Shown: positions 1-8,670 of the stretch, piece after piece | How positions within the stretch are numbered: position 1 is the first letter of the stretch | Layout of the letters: every line of letters begins with the position of its first letter | NCBI GenBank assembly: GCA_040757295.1 | Contig: JBFLXH010000001.1 | Span: forward strand, 1-64,000 | Length of the DNA stretch: 64,000 nucleotides | Origin: JAGXSE01 sp040757295 | GTDB lineage: Bacteria; Bacillota; PH28-bin88 | Direction: 5' to 3' | The notes under the pieces: generated by a model | The model's input: the letters and a program-made list of their open reading frames with translations, nothing else | Told to the model about the DNA's origin: nothing | The model's database searches: none | Position numbers and translations under genes: made by a program

Positions 1-145
1 CCTGCAAGCGAATTTCATGCCCGGCTTCATTGGCTGTAATCAAATTTTATTCCTTGCCGGGCATTTAATGAGCGAGGCCACTAATTAAAATGTGGCCTGC
101 AAGCGAATTTCATGCCCGGCTTCATTGGCTGTAATCAAATTTTAT
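1..145. repeat. Double-hairpin dispersed repeat, copy A (one unit plus a truncated second unit)
   Basis: Bases 1-50 recur identically at 96-145. One hairpin has arms ATGCCCGGC (17-25) and GCCGGGCAT (56-64). The other has arms GAGGCCAC (74-81) and GTGGCCT (92-98). The second unit keeps the left arm (112-120) but its right arm is missing, because the sequence runs into a broken PAS gene. Related copies are at 44771-44870 and 45844-45944, with fragments at 25788-25822 and 8310-8328. Elsewhere the first stem is ATACTCGGC/GCCGAGTAT, so two positions change on both sides of the stem. Confidence 0.85.
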
Positions 146-229
146 GCCATTCATCTCGATAATCCTGCCTGTTTGATCAGTTACAGTTACTGCCCCAGGA
201 AACTCTTTCAGCCATAAGCCCTCTACCAT
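122..229 (-). pseudogene. Truncated PAS-domain protein (N-terminal fragment)
   Basis: A 35-codon reading frame on the minus strand opens with ATG at 229 behind a GGGGTGG-like ribosome site. It encodes the start of a PAS domain: the segments WLKEFPGAVTVTD and GRIIEMN match the usual N-terminal PAS beta strands. After about 30 residues it runs into the double-hairpin repeat, which supplies the stop codon. A normal PAS domain needs about 100 residues, so this is a broken gene or a residual peptide. The PAS assignment comes from the residue pattern; the truncation by the repeat is directly visible. Confidence 0.5.
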
Positions 230-403
230 TACTACCACCCCTGTTTTTAAGTGTTTAATACAAATTCGGTGGAAAACTTTTTAATTCCTCTTGCTATTAT
301 TTATCACTGATCAAGAGGCCTATGCAAAATGAGCATACTAGAAGGAAACGGCCAGGAGTGGGTTGAACTATTATTTTTATTCTTCTTTGAGGGAGTTGGA
401 AAG

Positions 404-874
404 GTGATCAATATTGAAATACCAGGGAGAGGCATGCTTTTATTGGAGTACTTGGTGCTGGATTTTAACGGGACTATTGCCCAAGATGGGAAGCTGCTTC
501 CCGGAGTAAAAGAAAAAATCAATAGCCTCTCCCAGAGTCTGGAGACTTATATCCTGACAGCCGATACCTTCGGCAAATGCCGGGAAGAGTGTTTGGGAAT
601 TAATGCTCAGCTCAAAGTATTAGATAGGGCTTCCGGTACTAGCGAAAAAGAAGACTTTATTGTGTCTTTGGGCGCCAAAACAGTTGTCACCGTCGGAAAC
701 GGCAGCAATGATTGCATGATGCTGGCTAAATCAGCCTTAGGCATCGGGGTAATTGGCAATGAAGGGGCCTCAATGAAGGCTTTAAGCCAGGCGGATGTTG
801 TTGTTAAAGATATCCACGACGCCTTGGACCTCTTAATAAAGCCCCAAAGACTAGTGGCAACTTTGCGGGAATAG
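404..874 (+). CDS. HAD-superfamily protein, soluble P-type-ATPase-like
   Basis: This 156-residue protein has the three haloacid-dehalogenase motifs. Motif I is LVLDFNGT with the nucleophile Asp at residue 20, motif II is ILTAD near residue 50, and motif IV is GNGSNDCMML near residue 103. It is a single compact domain with no membrane segment, like the stand-alone 'soluble P-type ATPase' HAD proteins (COG4087 type), whose substrate is generally unknown. GTG at 404 is chosen because GAGGGAG lies just upstream and the protein then begins with the usual beta strand; the frame stays open upstream to 329 without a better site. It converges on mgtE with only 10 bases between stop codons. Confidence 0.75.
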   Translation: MINIEIPGRGMLLLEYLVLDFNGTIAQDGKLLPGVKEKINSLSQSLETYILTADTFGKCREECLGINAQLKVLDRASGTSEKEDFIVSLGAKTVVTVGNGSNDCMMLAKSALGIGVIGNEGASMKALSQADVVVKDIHDALDLLIKPQRLVATLRE

Positions 875-884
875 CAATCGCCTT

Positions 885-2246
885 TCAAGTTAAATAAGTA
901 ATAAACCTGGTCGCAATGGTGAAATAAACAGTAAGACCTAAGATATCATTTACCGTTGTGATAAACGGTCCGGATGCAACCGCTGGGTCTACTTTCAGCC
1001 TGACCATCACCAAAGGGATTATTGTCCCCGCTAAGGTGGCAAAAAACAGTGTTACCCAGAGGGATACCCCGATGACAAACCCCAGCCACATATTTTTCTG
1101 CCACAAAGCAGCCATCAAACTGATCAAGATTCCGTTAGCGGTTCCGATGATCAAGCCTACCCCTGCCTCCCGTTTAACCAGTTGTATGGCATCCCTCCCG
1201 GAAAACTGGCCCATGGCCAATCCCCGGACGACGACTGCCAGGGATTGGGTGCCTGTATTACCGGCCATGTCAGCAATCATTGGAATAAAAACCGCCAGGA
1301 TGACTACGGCTTCTAGGGTTTCTTCGAATTGGGCGATAATGTTTCCCGAAATAATCCCAATGCCTAATAGGAGGACTAGCCATGGAAGCCTTCTTTTGGC
1401 TGCTTCCCACGCGCCAACCTGCAGGTCTTGTACGCCGGAATCTTTTCCGCTGATCCCCCCAAACTTAACCATGTCTTCGGAGGCTTCTTCCTGCACTACG
1501 TCCAGTACATCATCGATGGTAATGATCCCGATTAACTTTTGGTTTTTATCTACCACAGGCAGAGCCAAAAAATCATAGGTTTCCATGACCCTGGCTACTT
1601 CCTCCTGATCCATGTCTACTGGAACCGAGATCACCCGCTCAGACATGATGTTGGTTATTTGCTCTTTTGGACTGGCAATGATTAATTCCCTTAATGAAAT
1701 TGCACCAATTAGGTGGTTAGCCCGGTCCACCACATAAAGATAGTAAATTGTCTCTACTTCAGCAGCAACCTGCCTCAATCTGGCTAATGTCTGCTCGACC
1801 GTATAATCCTTGGGCACAGTGACAAGTTCGGTAGTCATTAGACCACCGGCGCTGTTTTCGGGATATCCTAATAGTCCCTGTATTTCGGCAGCGTCCTTAG
1901 CATCCAAAAAACCGAAGAGTTCTTGTTTCTTTTCGTCTGTCAGCTCACCTAAAAAATCGGCCGCGTCATCATAGGACATTTCCATTAGAATTTGGGAGGC
2001 TCGCTCTATCCCTACCTCATCAAGGACTATCCTTTGCTGATGATACTCAAGTTCCTGAATAATGTCGGCCATTTCACCATCAGAAAAAAATTCGACCAGC
2101 TCTTTTCTCTGAGCCGGATTCACCCGCATCAACACTTGGGCCCGGTCATAGGGGTGCACGTCCTCAAACAGCTCTTTAAGCTTTGCGTATTCTTTTTGTT
2201 CCAGTGCGGTAATGATTTGCATTAAAATACTCTTTAAATAGGGCAT
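885..2246 (-). CDS. mgtE: Magnesium transporter MgtE
   Basis: This 453-residue protein has the three-part architecture of MgtE Mg2+ channels. A cytoplasmic helical N-domain (about 15-120) is followed by two CBS domains (about 125-250), which in the family act as the Mg2+ sensor. A C-terminal membrane domain with about five helices (275-453) follows, including the pore-region pattern FIPMIADMAGNTGTQS. Length is typical. ATG at 2246 is preferred over the adjacent TTG because AAGGGGA lies 6-7 bases upstream. It is a single gene, divergent from a methyltransferase. I looked for an M-box Mg2+ riboswitch in the roughly 180-base gap upstream and saw none. Confidence 0.93.
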   Translation of the reverse strand: MPYLKSILMQIITALEQKEYAKLKELFEDVHPYDRAQVLMRVNPAQRKELVEFFSDGEMADIIQELEYHQQRIVLDEVGIERASQILMEMSYDDAADFLGELTDEKKQELFGFLDAKDAAEIQGLLGYPENSAGGLMTTELVTVPKDYTVEQTLARLRQVAAEVETIYYLYVVDRANHLIGAISLRELIIASPKEQITNIMSERVISVPVDMDQEEVARVMETYDFLALPVVDKNQKLIGIITIDDVLDVVQEEASEDMVKFGGISGKDSGVQDLQVGAWEAAKRRLPWLVLLLGIGIISGNIIAQFEETLEAVVILAVFIPMIADMAGNTGTQSLAVVVRGLAMGQFSGRDAIQLVKREAGVGLIIGTANGILISLMAALWQKNMWLGFVIGVSLWVTLFFATLAGTIIPLVMVRLKVDPAVASGPFITTVNDILGLTVYFTIATRFITYLT

Positions 2247-2429
2247 CAAAATTCCCCTTTACCCTTTTCTAGGCCTTGCCAAAACTACGACAAAAACTAT
2301 TTTAATCCGCAAAAAGAATTTTTATCCTAAAGACTGCTATTCCCCTGTCTTTAAGGTTTTCGCCGTGTTGGGGTAATTATAGTAAGGTATAATTGAAAGG
2401 CAACACTGTGAAAAAAGAGGGGTTTGCCC

Positions 2430-3053
2430 GTGGAAAAAGACATGAATGCTATCGTCCGGGAGAAGTACGACAAGAAGGCGGCCGGCTACGACTGTTTTCT
2501 AGCGCCAATGGAAAAAATGGCAATGGCAAAATGGAGAAAAGAGTTGTGTTCCAAGGCCCGGGGATTAGTTTTGGAAGCGGGCGTAGGCACAGGCGCCAAT
2601 TTTCCTTATTACCCCGAGGGCGTTAAGGTAGTAGGGGTTGACTTCAGTCCTAAAATGCTGGAGCGGGCCCAAAACAGGCTGTCCCTGGCTAAAACGCAGG
2701 TGGAACTGAAGCTGGCAGATATCCAGGACTTACCATTCCCTGATAATACTTTTGACTCAGTCATCACTGCTTGTGTTTTTTGTTCTGTACCTGATGCAAT
2801 CAAGGGGTTTAAAGAATTGCGCAGGGTAATCAAGCCTGATGGCAAGCTATTTTTATTGGAACATGTCCGGAGCGAGGGTTCGATCCTGGGACCAACAATG
2901 GACTGGCTAAATCCTTTTTTCCAGAGATTGGCAGGGGTCAATATAAACAGGAGAACCGAAAATAATATTGCTTTGGCAGGCATGCAGGTAACTAAAGTAA
3001 AGAATTTATTCCGGGACATCGTTAAATTAATTACAGCGGCGCCAAATAAATAA
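2430..3053 (+). CDS. Class I SAM-dependent methyltransferase (UbiE/COQ5-like)
   Basis: A 207-residue Rossmann-fold methyltransferase. Motif I for S-adenosylmethionine binding is LEAGVGTGANF near residue 49, motif II acidic segment VVGVDFSP follows, and a motif near residue 108 reads FDSVITACVFCSVPD. The pattern is that of small stand-alone UbiE-type enzymes, which methylate small molecules such as quinones or lipids; the substrate cannot be told here. GTG at 2430 is chosen because AGAGGGG lies about 7 bases upstream, while the in-frame TTG at 2424 is too close. A TATAAT box is at 2388-2393. It converges with cysK. Confidence 0.85.
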   Translation: MEKDMNAIVREKYDKKAAGYDCFLAPMEKMAMAKWRKELCSKARGLVLEAGVGTGANFPYYPEGVKVVGVDFSPKMLERAQNRLSLAKTQVELKLADIQDLPFPDNTFDSVITACVFCSVPDAIKGFKELRRVIKPDGKLFLLEHVRSEGSILGPTMDWLNPFFQRLAGVNINRRTENNIALAGMQVTKVKNLFRDIVKLITAAPNK

Positions 3054-3076
3054 CCCGCCGAAAAACGGGCGGGCTG
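3054..3076. terminator. GC-rich hairpin between convergent genes
   Basis: A stem CCCGCCG/CGGGCGGG with an A-rich loop sits between the methyltransferase stop and the cysK stop. Read on the minus strand it is followed by TTATTTATTT, so it most likely ends cysK transcription; the plus-strand side has no clear T run. Confidence 0.55.
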
Positions 3077-3091
3077 AAAAGAGTGTCATAC

Positions 3092-4015
3092 TTAATTCCC
3101 ATTAAAAAGTTCTGTTGACAAGTAACGTTCCCCGGTGTCAGGCAGGAGGACCACAATCCTCTTGCCTTGGTTCTCCTGAAGCCGGGCAAGTTCTAAAGCG
3201 GCATAAGCGGCTGCGCCTGCCGAAATACCCACCAGCAGGCCTTCTTTTTGAGCCAAACTTCGGGCAGTTTCATAGGCATCGGGGGTATTTACCTGTATTA
3301 TTTCATCGATAACGGAAGTGTCCAAGACTTCAGGAACAAATCCGGCACCGATACCCTGAATTTTATGGGGAGCCGCTTGTCCACCACTTAAGACCGGCGA
3401 GTCTGAAGGTTCCACCGCAACCAGCTTTACATGGGGCAGCCTTTCTCTGACATATAGACCTACCCCGGTGATGGTGCCGCCTGTCCCAACACCCGCTACA
3501 AAAATATCAAAGTGCCCCCCGGTACCTTCCATTATCTCAACAGCAGTGGTCCTCCGGTGAATTTCAGGATTAGCTTCATTTTCGAACTGCTGCAGCATCA
3601 GTGCATTTTTGTTTTCCCTGACCAACTCTTCGGCCTTTTCGATGGCCCCCCGCATTCCTTTTTCACCCGGAGTTAATATCAATTCGGCCCCGTAAGCCTT
3701 TAGCAAATTACGCCGCTCAATGCTCATGGTTTCAGGCATTGTCAAGGCCAACTTATAACCTTTGGCTGCAGCAACCATAGCCAGCCCCACGCCCGTATTG
3801 CCGCTGGTAGGCTCTACCAATAGAGTACTTTCGGTCAGCAAGCCTTGCTGCTCTGCCCTTTCAATCATATTCATGGCAATTCTGTCTTTAACACTGCCCC
3901 CGGGGTTGAAATACTCAATTTTTGCTATTACCTCAGCCCCAAGTCCCCGAGCAAGGTTGTTCAGCCTTAAAAGCGGTGTACGTCCAATCAGTTCTGTAAT
4001 GCTGTTATAGATCAT
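3092..4015 (-). CDS. cysK: Cysteine synthase (O-acetylserine sulfhydrylase)
   Basis: This 307-residue PLP enzyme of the fold-type II family makes cysteine from O-acetylserine and sulfide. The PLP lysine is K43 in NPGGSVKDR. The substrate loop is EPTSGNTG, the phosphate-binding glycine loop is GVGTGGTITG, and a C-terminal PDTGERYLS follows. ATG at 4015 is chosen because GGAGGGGAG lies directly upstream; the frame continues further upstream but with an unconserved tail. Length fits CysK (about 305-320). It is monocistronic, and no regulatory RNA was recognised upstream. Confidence 0.93.
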   Translation of the reverse strand: MIYNSITELIGRTPLLRLNNLARGLGAEVIAKIEYFNPGGSVKDRIAMNMIERAEQQGLLTESTLLVEPTSGNTGVGLAMVAAAKGYKLALTMPETMSIERRNLLKAYGAELILTPGEKGMRGAIEKAEELVRENKNALMLQQFENEANPEIHRRTTAVEIMEGTGGHFDIFVAGVGTGGTITGVGLYVRERLPHVKLVAVEPSDSPVLSGGQAAPHKIQGIGAGFVPEVLDTSVIDEIIQVNTPDAYETARSLAQKEGLLVGISAGAAAYAALELARLQENQGKRIVVLLPDTGERYLSTELFNGN

Positions 4016-4500
4016 AACTCCCCTCCATTCCCTATTATTCCTATCGGTTTTTATTATATTAGGATAACATATAAAATTCAAATGTTTTTTTAATTTTTAA
4101 TAATAATATCACAATTAAATCAAAGTTTGGTCAAATTTGTATGCTATTATATCCTCAAGATAAAGAAAATAAACAAACAGCTGCTAAGAGGTACTTCCTG
4201 CCCATAACATAGCTGCTGCAAATGAGGCATGCGTTAATTCCCCCTCTTTCTTATTTTTTTTCAGGGATAAAACGCAGCTGTCAATATCAGCTTTCGGTGT
4301 TTTCCGCACTATAGTCATATTATTAATTTTTTTTCATCATAAAGGATGTACGGCGAATTATTCAGCCCGAGCAGCTAATTTTACCAGTTATTTAATGATT
4401 AGAAGCATTTTCCGCTCCATGACAAAGCTTATTGGCTCCAAAAAGGCTGGGCCGCACCCTTTACGGTTGCTAAAGGAAGGTCAAGGCATGTTTGGCCATG
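4016..4500. other. AT-rich intergenic region without a recognised gene
   Basis: About 485 bases between cysK and a small lipoprotein gene. It is AT-rich with several T and A runs and stop codons in all frames. I see no convincing coding sequence, tRNA or riboswitch. It may hold the cysK promoter near 4030-4080. Confidence 0.5.
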
Positions 4501-4653
4501 TTACCTGCATCCATTGCAAGAACCTCCGAAAGCAGATTGCTTTTCTTTATTGGTAACCGGATCAGGCTGGTTTAGTTTTCCGGTTTGGCTGCAACCTGCC
4601 AACACCAGTGAAAAGACAAGCACCATTAATAATTTCGCCTTCATGTTTTTCAT
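4501..4653 (-). CDS. Small predicted lipoprotein (50 residues)
   Basis: A short frame opens with ATG at 4653 behind a good ribosome site (GGGAGAG, about 5 bases upstream) and a TATTATAAAG box further up. The product has a lipoprotein signal: a basic start (MKNMKAK), a hydrophobic run, and the lipobox LAGC with Cys at residue 21. The mature part is only about 30 residues and ends GGSCNGCR, with two more cysteines. I do not recognise a family. It could be a real small lipoprotein or the surviving N-terminus of a longer one. The clear signal peptide and ribosome site argue for expression. Confidence 0.55.
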   Translation of the reverse strand: MKNMKAKLLMVLVFSLVLAGCSQTGKLNQPDPVTNKEKQSAFGGSCNGCR

Positions 4654-4832
4654 CTCTCTCCCGTGAAATAGTCTTTATAATACAGGAAAAAGTTCCACCG
4701 AAAAGTTAAAAAGGCAAATTATTTTTTAGGCTTAAGCGAAAAAAGGATTGGAGCCTCGGCAACAACCGAAATTTTAAAGTTCCAAATTTCTGAGTTATTT
4801 ACAACTGGTTTAATTTCTAATCTTAGCCCAAT

Positions 4833-4860
4833 CAAAAAACCGGCATGTCCTGCCGGTTAA
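4833..4860 (-). terminator. Rho-independent terminator of the GH18 gene
   Basis: Perfect 8-bp stem AACCGGCA/TGCCGGTT with a 5-base loop, followed on the minus strand by a T run, 31 bases after the GH18 stop codon. Confidence 0.85.
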
Positions 4861-4890
4861 AATAATGCTTTGCTATTGTTTAAGACACAC

Positions 4891-6267
4891 TTATGGCATC
4901 TTTTCTGCTACTGCCCGCCAGAAGGAATCGTCCTCATAGCCCAAGCGCCAGATTCCAACACCCATTAACCCATATTTGTTGACCAGATCCATCTTTAAGC
5001 GGGCAGAATCGGCGTTTTCATACCAGACCTCATGCTTTACCCCGTCTTTATGGTAATAGAAATAAGGCACTCCATAGGCATTATGCCACTGTGGTTGAAT
5101 GTTGCAAGTTTTTATCAGGTTTTTTACAGAATGATAAGTTACTACTTTGGTAGAGGAAGAAGACCAGTCATAGCCATAAGTTGCGATTCCCAACAGTATT
5201 TTTCCCGGTGGAATCACAGTAACGGCATATTTTATCACGTTTTCCACCCAAGGAAGGGAGGCCACAGGGCCTGGTTTGCCACCGAACCAGTGCTCATCAT
5301 AAGTCATGATCTGGATCCAATCCGCATGCTTTCCGATTGCAGCATAATCAAAGGCTCCTGACCAGGCGTTTTTAGGAGCATCCCAGGTTTTAGCCGGAAT
5401 CGAAACCGTAGTCAAATAGCCCAAAGGCTCTAGGGCTTCTTTAAATTCCTGCACCAAGGCGGTATAGTAATGCCGATCTGCAAACGGAACATTTTCGATA
5501 TCGATATTAACGCCTTGATACCCCTCTTTTTGAAGAAGAGTGATCATATTTTTTATTAAACGCTGCCTGTTGGCGCTGTTGGTTAAAAGGCTGTGGGCAT
5601 CGGCTGCATTAAATCCCCCGTCACGGTAGTTATGGATTAAAGCAAGGGGAATAACGTCTTTATTCAAAGCCATGCTCACCCCATCTTTGGGTGTGGTGTC
5701 GACTATGTTGCCGTTCCCGTCAACCAATACAGAAAAAGTGGCAATACTGTCAACCTGATTGCCATAAGTTTTAAGTGAGTTATAGGAAAGGACATCTCCC
5801 TGGTAGTCTACAGTATAATACACCAGCACATGGCGTTTGGCAGGGGGCTTTAGGATTGGTTCCGGCATCTGGACCGGCTCAGGCTCCGGGACCGGGTCCG
5901 GTGAAGGATCAGGGATAGGCTCGGGCTCCGGAGGAGAAGCCGGCTCGGGTTCAGGGGCAGCGGAAACAGGCTCCCGCAACTGGGCAATAACCTCAAAATC
6001 AGCTTGTTTGACGACACCATCAGCGGGCAAACTATTTGCTTTTTGAAACTGGGCCACAACGGACCTGGTCGTATTGTCAAAGTAACCTGAGATGCGGTTA
6101 TTTAAGTAGCCAAAATCAACCAAAAAAGTCTGCAGTTCTTTAACATCCGCCCCAGACATGCCAATTGAGAGGTTGCGGCTTCCGAAGGTATTGCCGGCAG
6201 ATGCAGGAATACTTAGTGTAAGTAATAATAAAAGGATTACAAGGATTAGGGCTATGTGTTTATTCAA
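4891..6267 (-). CDS. Secreted peptidoglycan-binding GH18 glycosidase (spore-lysin-like)
   Basis: This 458-residue exported protein has a signal peptide (about 1-26, cut near PASAG) and a peptidoglycan_binding_1 domain (about 32-95, with the repeat-typical LQTFLVDFGYLNN). A Pro/Glu-rich linker of about 40 residues (PEPEP-type repeats) precedes a C-terminal glycoside hydrolase 18 domain. The catalytic segment is GVNIDIENV near residue 260, with Glu as the acid. The pattern resembles YaaH/SleL-type N-acetylglucosaminidases that act on spore cortex or cell wall. TTG at 6267 is chosen because a strong GGAGGGGGGGAGG lies just upstream and the signal peptide then begins normally. Confidence 0.85.
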   Translation of the reverse strand: MNKHIALILVILLLLLTLSIPASAGNTFGSRNLSIGMSGADVKELQTFLVDFGYLNNRISGYFDNTTRSVVAQFQKANSLPADGVVKQADFEVIAQLREPVSAAPEPEPASPPEPEPIPDPSPDPVPEPEPVQMPEPILKPPAKRHVLVYYTVDYQGDVLSYNSLKTYGNQVDSIATFSVLVDGNGNIVDTTPKDGVSMALNKDVIPLALIHNYRDGGFNAADAHSLLTNSANRQRLIKNMITLLQKEGYQGVNIDIENVPFADRHYYTALVQEFKEALEPLGYLTTVSIPAKTWDAPKNAWSGAFDYAAIGKHADWIQIMTYDEHWFGGKPGPVASLPWVENVIKYAVTVIPPGKILLGIATYGYDWSSSSTKVVTYHSVKNLIKTCNIQPQWHNAYGVPYFYYHKDGVKHEVWYENADSARLKMDLVNKYGLMGVGIWRLGYEDDSFWRAVAEKMP

Positions 6268-6660
6268 CTTATCCTCCCCCCCTCCCCACTCTTCATGTTT
6301 TGGGAATGATGGTGCATGCATTACGATGTCGACAATCTGAGGTTAAATGACCATTTCGACAATCTTCGACAATCTCCTTCGCCCTCATGTTCCTTAGTCC
6401 CTGCAATTTCTTCCATAACAACAAAAAAGCCGGGCTGGCAGGCTTTTCCCATCAATGAAAAGCAATTTGCAGATTTTAAGCAGCTCTTGCACCAGGCCAA
6501 GTGCCTTACCCAATGCAACCTGGTTTAAACTACCGTGCTGGAATGTAAGGTTTTCCTGGTTTCGTTGTAGGTTTAATTAATCCTAATAATGGATAGAATA
6601 AACCCTGTAAACCGGAACCTTCAGTTGAGGGGCAAAATTAGACTGGAAGGGGGCATTAAT
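6268..6660. other. Intergenic region between divergent genes
   Basis: About 390 bases without a convincing gene. Short open frames on both strands have no family pattern or ribosome site. A hairpin AAAAGCC/GGCTTTT at 6425-6447 could be a weak terminator. Promoters for the divergent GH18 and membrane-protein genes should lie here. Confidence 0.4.
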
Positions 6661-7110
6661 TTGAACATCAGGGATAGGTTCACACGGGGCTTCCTGGCTG
6701 GATTAGCCGCCGGTATTGTGATGAATATTTTTAGCTTCATCTCTTTTGCACTTAACTGGGTTGAAATCCGTTTCCTGGACTGGGCTGGAGTCTTAATTTT
6801 TGGTCGGCAGCCTGTCGGTGCCTTAGAAATAGCGGTCTCCCTGGCGGGGCAGTTGTTTTTCACCAGCCTACTTGGAGTTTTTTTTGCCTATCTAATTTCC
6901 ATGACAACCAGTAGGGGTTACATTTTAAAGGGGCTGGTGTACGGGCTTGCCGTTTGGTTTGCGAGCTACGCCATCTCGATTCTCTTTCGAGTACCTACGC
7001 TGGTACGGTTTAGGTTAGATACTGTAACCTCGAATATTGTAGGAGCATTGCTATTCGGACTGGTGTTGGCGGTAGCGTTAAAATGGCTTGATGAGCAAGT
7101 CAAGGTCTAA
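6661..7110 (+). CDS. Conserved membrane protein, four predicted helices
   Basis: A 149-residue hydrophobic protein with about four membrane helices (near residues 10-32, 50-72, 82-102 and 120-142) and a basic start (NIRDRFTRG). I do not recognise a named family; it resembles small YqhR-like or uncharacterised clostridial membrane proteins. TTG at 6661 is chosen because GGAAGGGGG lies 7 bases upstream and the preceding 24 in-frame codons look non-coding. It ends about 110 bases before the remnants that mark the left edge of the porB-bounded island. Confidence 0.65.
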   Translation: MNIRDRFTRGFLAGLAAGIVMNIFSFISFALNWVEIRFLDWAGVLIFGRQPVGALEIAVSLAGQLFFTSLLGVFFAYLISMTTSRGYILKGLVYGLAVWFASYAISILFRVPTLVRFRLDTVTSNIVGALLFGLVLAVALKWLDEQVKV

Positions 7111-7222
7111 GTCCAGACGCCAATCCGGACATTGACTCAATTAACCTTAGGGTTGGGCAGATAGTACGTATCCCACTTGATTAAGGCAGAGAAATACAAG
7201 AAAGTACCAGCTCAAATAATGG

Positions 7223-7378
7223 TCAATATTGTGGTCGCCGTACTTCGATAAGGTGATTTATTTTAGGATAGGCGGGCGATAAGCGGTATACCTGCTCACC
7301 ATCAACAATGGCCTTGCCAAATCCCAGAGCAAAGCTGACTATGCCGTCTTCAGGTTTCATATGAGAGTAAGGGTAGAA
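7223..7378 (-). pseudogene. Fragment of a PEP synthase / pyruvate phosphate dikinase-like gene
   Basis: About 50 codons in frame on the minus strand carry segments such as YPYSHMKPEDGIVSFALG, GFGKAIVDGE and RLSPAYPK. They match the nucleotide-binding domain of PpsA-type enzymes, where ALGLGK-x-VV-x-G and FSPxYP are usual. The frame ends at 7223, and both ends of the gene are missing. Its upstream side is cut exactly where the 915-bp porB duplication begins, so the recombination that made the duplication probably also fixed this junction. The family call is from residue pattern only. Confidence 0.55.
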
Positions 7379-8291
7379 ACCTTTCTCTCCGGGAGTACGT
7401 TCTCGGAAACTCTGAGACCGCTGCATTAAAGCCTGGCCAAATAGTTTGCCGCCTCTTCGGTAACGAATTCCTCATATGCGTAATAATCTTTTTCCGCTTC
7501 TCTGGCCACCTCAAGGGTTCTGTTTGGCGGAAACTTAAGATTGGTGGGACAGGGGGTATAGATCTGGATATAGGTCGGTCCAATCTCGCGGGCAACAAGG
7601 ATGGCGTTTCTCACGGCCCGGCCTACCTTCCGGGGACTGGCCACCGTAACCCGTACGGCGTATGCACAGCCAGACACCTTGGCCATTTCAAAAACGGGAA
7701 TTTTAGGAAATTGCTTGCCGACCGGCGCCATGTTCAGAACCTGGCCCTGTTTGCTCATGCCGCTTTCCTGACCGCCCGTGTTGCCATAAACTTCATTATC
7801 CACCATGATAGTGGTAACCTTTTCCCGCCGGAACCAGGAATGGAGAGTTAAGTCCAGGCCGATATCGGCAATACCGCCGTCACCTACCAGAACCACCACA
7901 TCTTTGTGCTGATCAGGATAGCGGATTCTTAGCATTCGTTTCAGCCCGGACGCCACGGCGTTTTGATTACCGAAGGCAGTGTTAGAATAGTTGACTGCCG
8001 TCTGCGTCAACCCGAAAAAGGAACACCCGGGTGTTCCGATGATCACGGTATCGGCCGGAGACGGCAAAGATGCCGCCACCAGGCGGATGCCCAACGAGAC
8101 GCCACATCCCGCACAATGAGGATGTTCTTCGATTATTTCTTTGAAAGTGCCTAGATCCTCAATGCCTCTTGGCTCAAAATAGGGTCCCCTTGCTACCAGA
8201 TCCTGATATTCTTGTGGTAACAAATCTGCAAACTCCCTGACAGGGGTGATTATTTTGGTCGACATAAGCCTACCTCCTTTAAACCCACTCT
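7377..8291. repeat. 915-bp direct repeat, left copy (contains porB)
   Basis: This stretch matches 19237-20151 in the same orientation. I find four substitutions by eye (7397, 7464, 8080, 8168), so identity is about 99.6 percent. It covers the whole porB gene, about 50 bases downstream and about 26 bases upstream including its ribosome site. Sequences outside both copies are unrelated. The two copies bracket about 10.9 kb. Confidence 0.95.
7426..8265 (-). CDS. porB: 2-oxoacid:ferredoxin oxidoreductase beta subunit, duplicated orphan copy
   Basis: This 279-residue thiamine-diphosphate subunit of the POR/VOR family is nearly identical to the copy at 19286-20125, with V/I and R/K changes only. 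The FeS cysteines are seen in HPHCAGCGVSLG, GTPGCSFFG and IYTPCPTN. The TPP/Mg site is VVLVGDGGIADIG with a following VYGNTGGQ. The gene is complete with its GGAGG ribosome site 25 bases inside the repeat, but no alpha, gamma or ferredoxin gene lies beside it. Whatever promoter it had is replaced by the remnants at 8.3-9.1 kb. It could be silent, or give extra beta subunit to the complete operon. Confidence 0.93.
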   Translation of the reverse strand: MSTKIITPVREFADLLPQEYQDLVARGPYFEPRGIEDLGTFKEIIEEHPHCAGCGVSLGIRLVAASLPSPADTVIIGTPGCSFFGLTQTAVNYSNTAFGNQNAVASGLKRMLRIRYPDQHKDVVVLVGDGGIADIGLDLTLHSWFRREKVTTIMVDNEVYGNTGGQESGMSKQGQVLNMAPVGKQFPKIPVFEMAKVSGCAYAVRVTVASPRKVGRAVRNAILVAREIGPTYIQIYTPCPTNLKFPPNRTLEVAREAEKDYYAYEEFVTEEAANYLARL

Positions 8292-8309
8292 TGCTAAAAA
8301 GCCCGCCGG

Positions 8310-8328
8310 CTTGCCGAGTATATACACC
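8310..8328. repeat. Fragment of the double-hairpin repeat (right end)
   Basis: The string CTTGCCGAGTATAT matches the right arm of the repeats at 25811 and 44861. It lies 19 bases outside the porB duplication and so marks the left border of the island. Only about 15 bases match, so the assignment is tentative. Confidence 0.45.
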
Positions 8329-8487
8329 CCGGCGTGTTCAGTTTATTACTTTACCAAATTTAATGCCGTTACCAATAAAGCTTCAATATCTGGAAAATTC
8401 GACAATTTAACTCAATTACCTACCGGCCAGGGAAATTTTTTGCGAATACCGGATGTAGCAGGCGCCTCGCGATCCCCGGACAGACGT

Positions 8488-8670
8488 TCAAAAATTACTG
8501 GCTCCGGTTTTGCAGCAACCGTAGGGTTTCAGTTTACGGCTCATTGCCCCATCTCCCGCAGGTGTTCGTCCGGGTTCCAGACGCCGGTTCTGCATGCACT
8601 GCCCCATGCCCATGGTGGTCTTCTGTCCCACCCCGGTGTAGAAGGCAAAGCCGGCCGGCAGATCCACCTG
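8488..8670 (-). pseudogene. Cas6-like C-terminal remnant
   Basis: In one minus-strand frame the segment GFAFYTGVGQKTTMGMGQ (about 8599-8652) reproduces the C-terminal glycine-rich loop of Cas6 CRISPR-RNA endonucleases, commonly FAFYAGVGRKTTMGMGQV. Only about 20-30 residues are recognisable. The rest of the frame, upstream and downstream, is not Cas6-like and no Cas gene or CRISPR array is nearby. This is a decayed end piece, not an active gene. The call rests on one strong motif. Confidence 0.5.

Noticed and set aside
2247..2429. Possible M-box Mg2+ riboswitch upstream of mgtE
   Set aside because: The gap is short and none of the M-box conserved blocks could be found.
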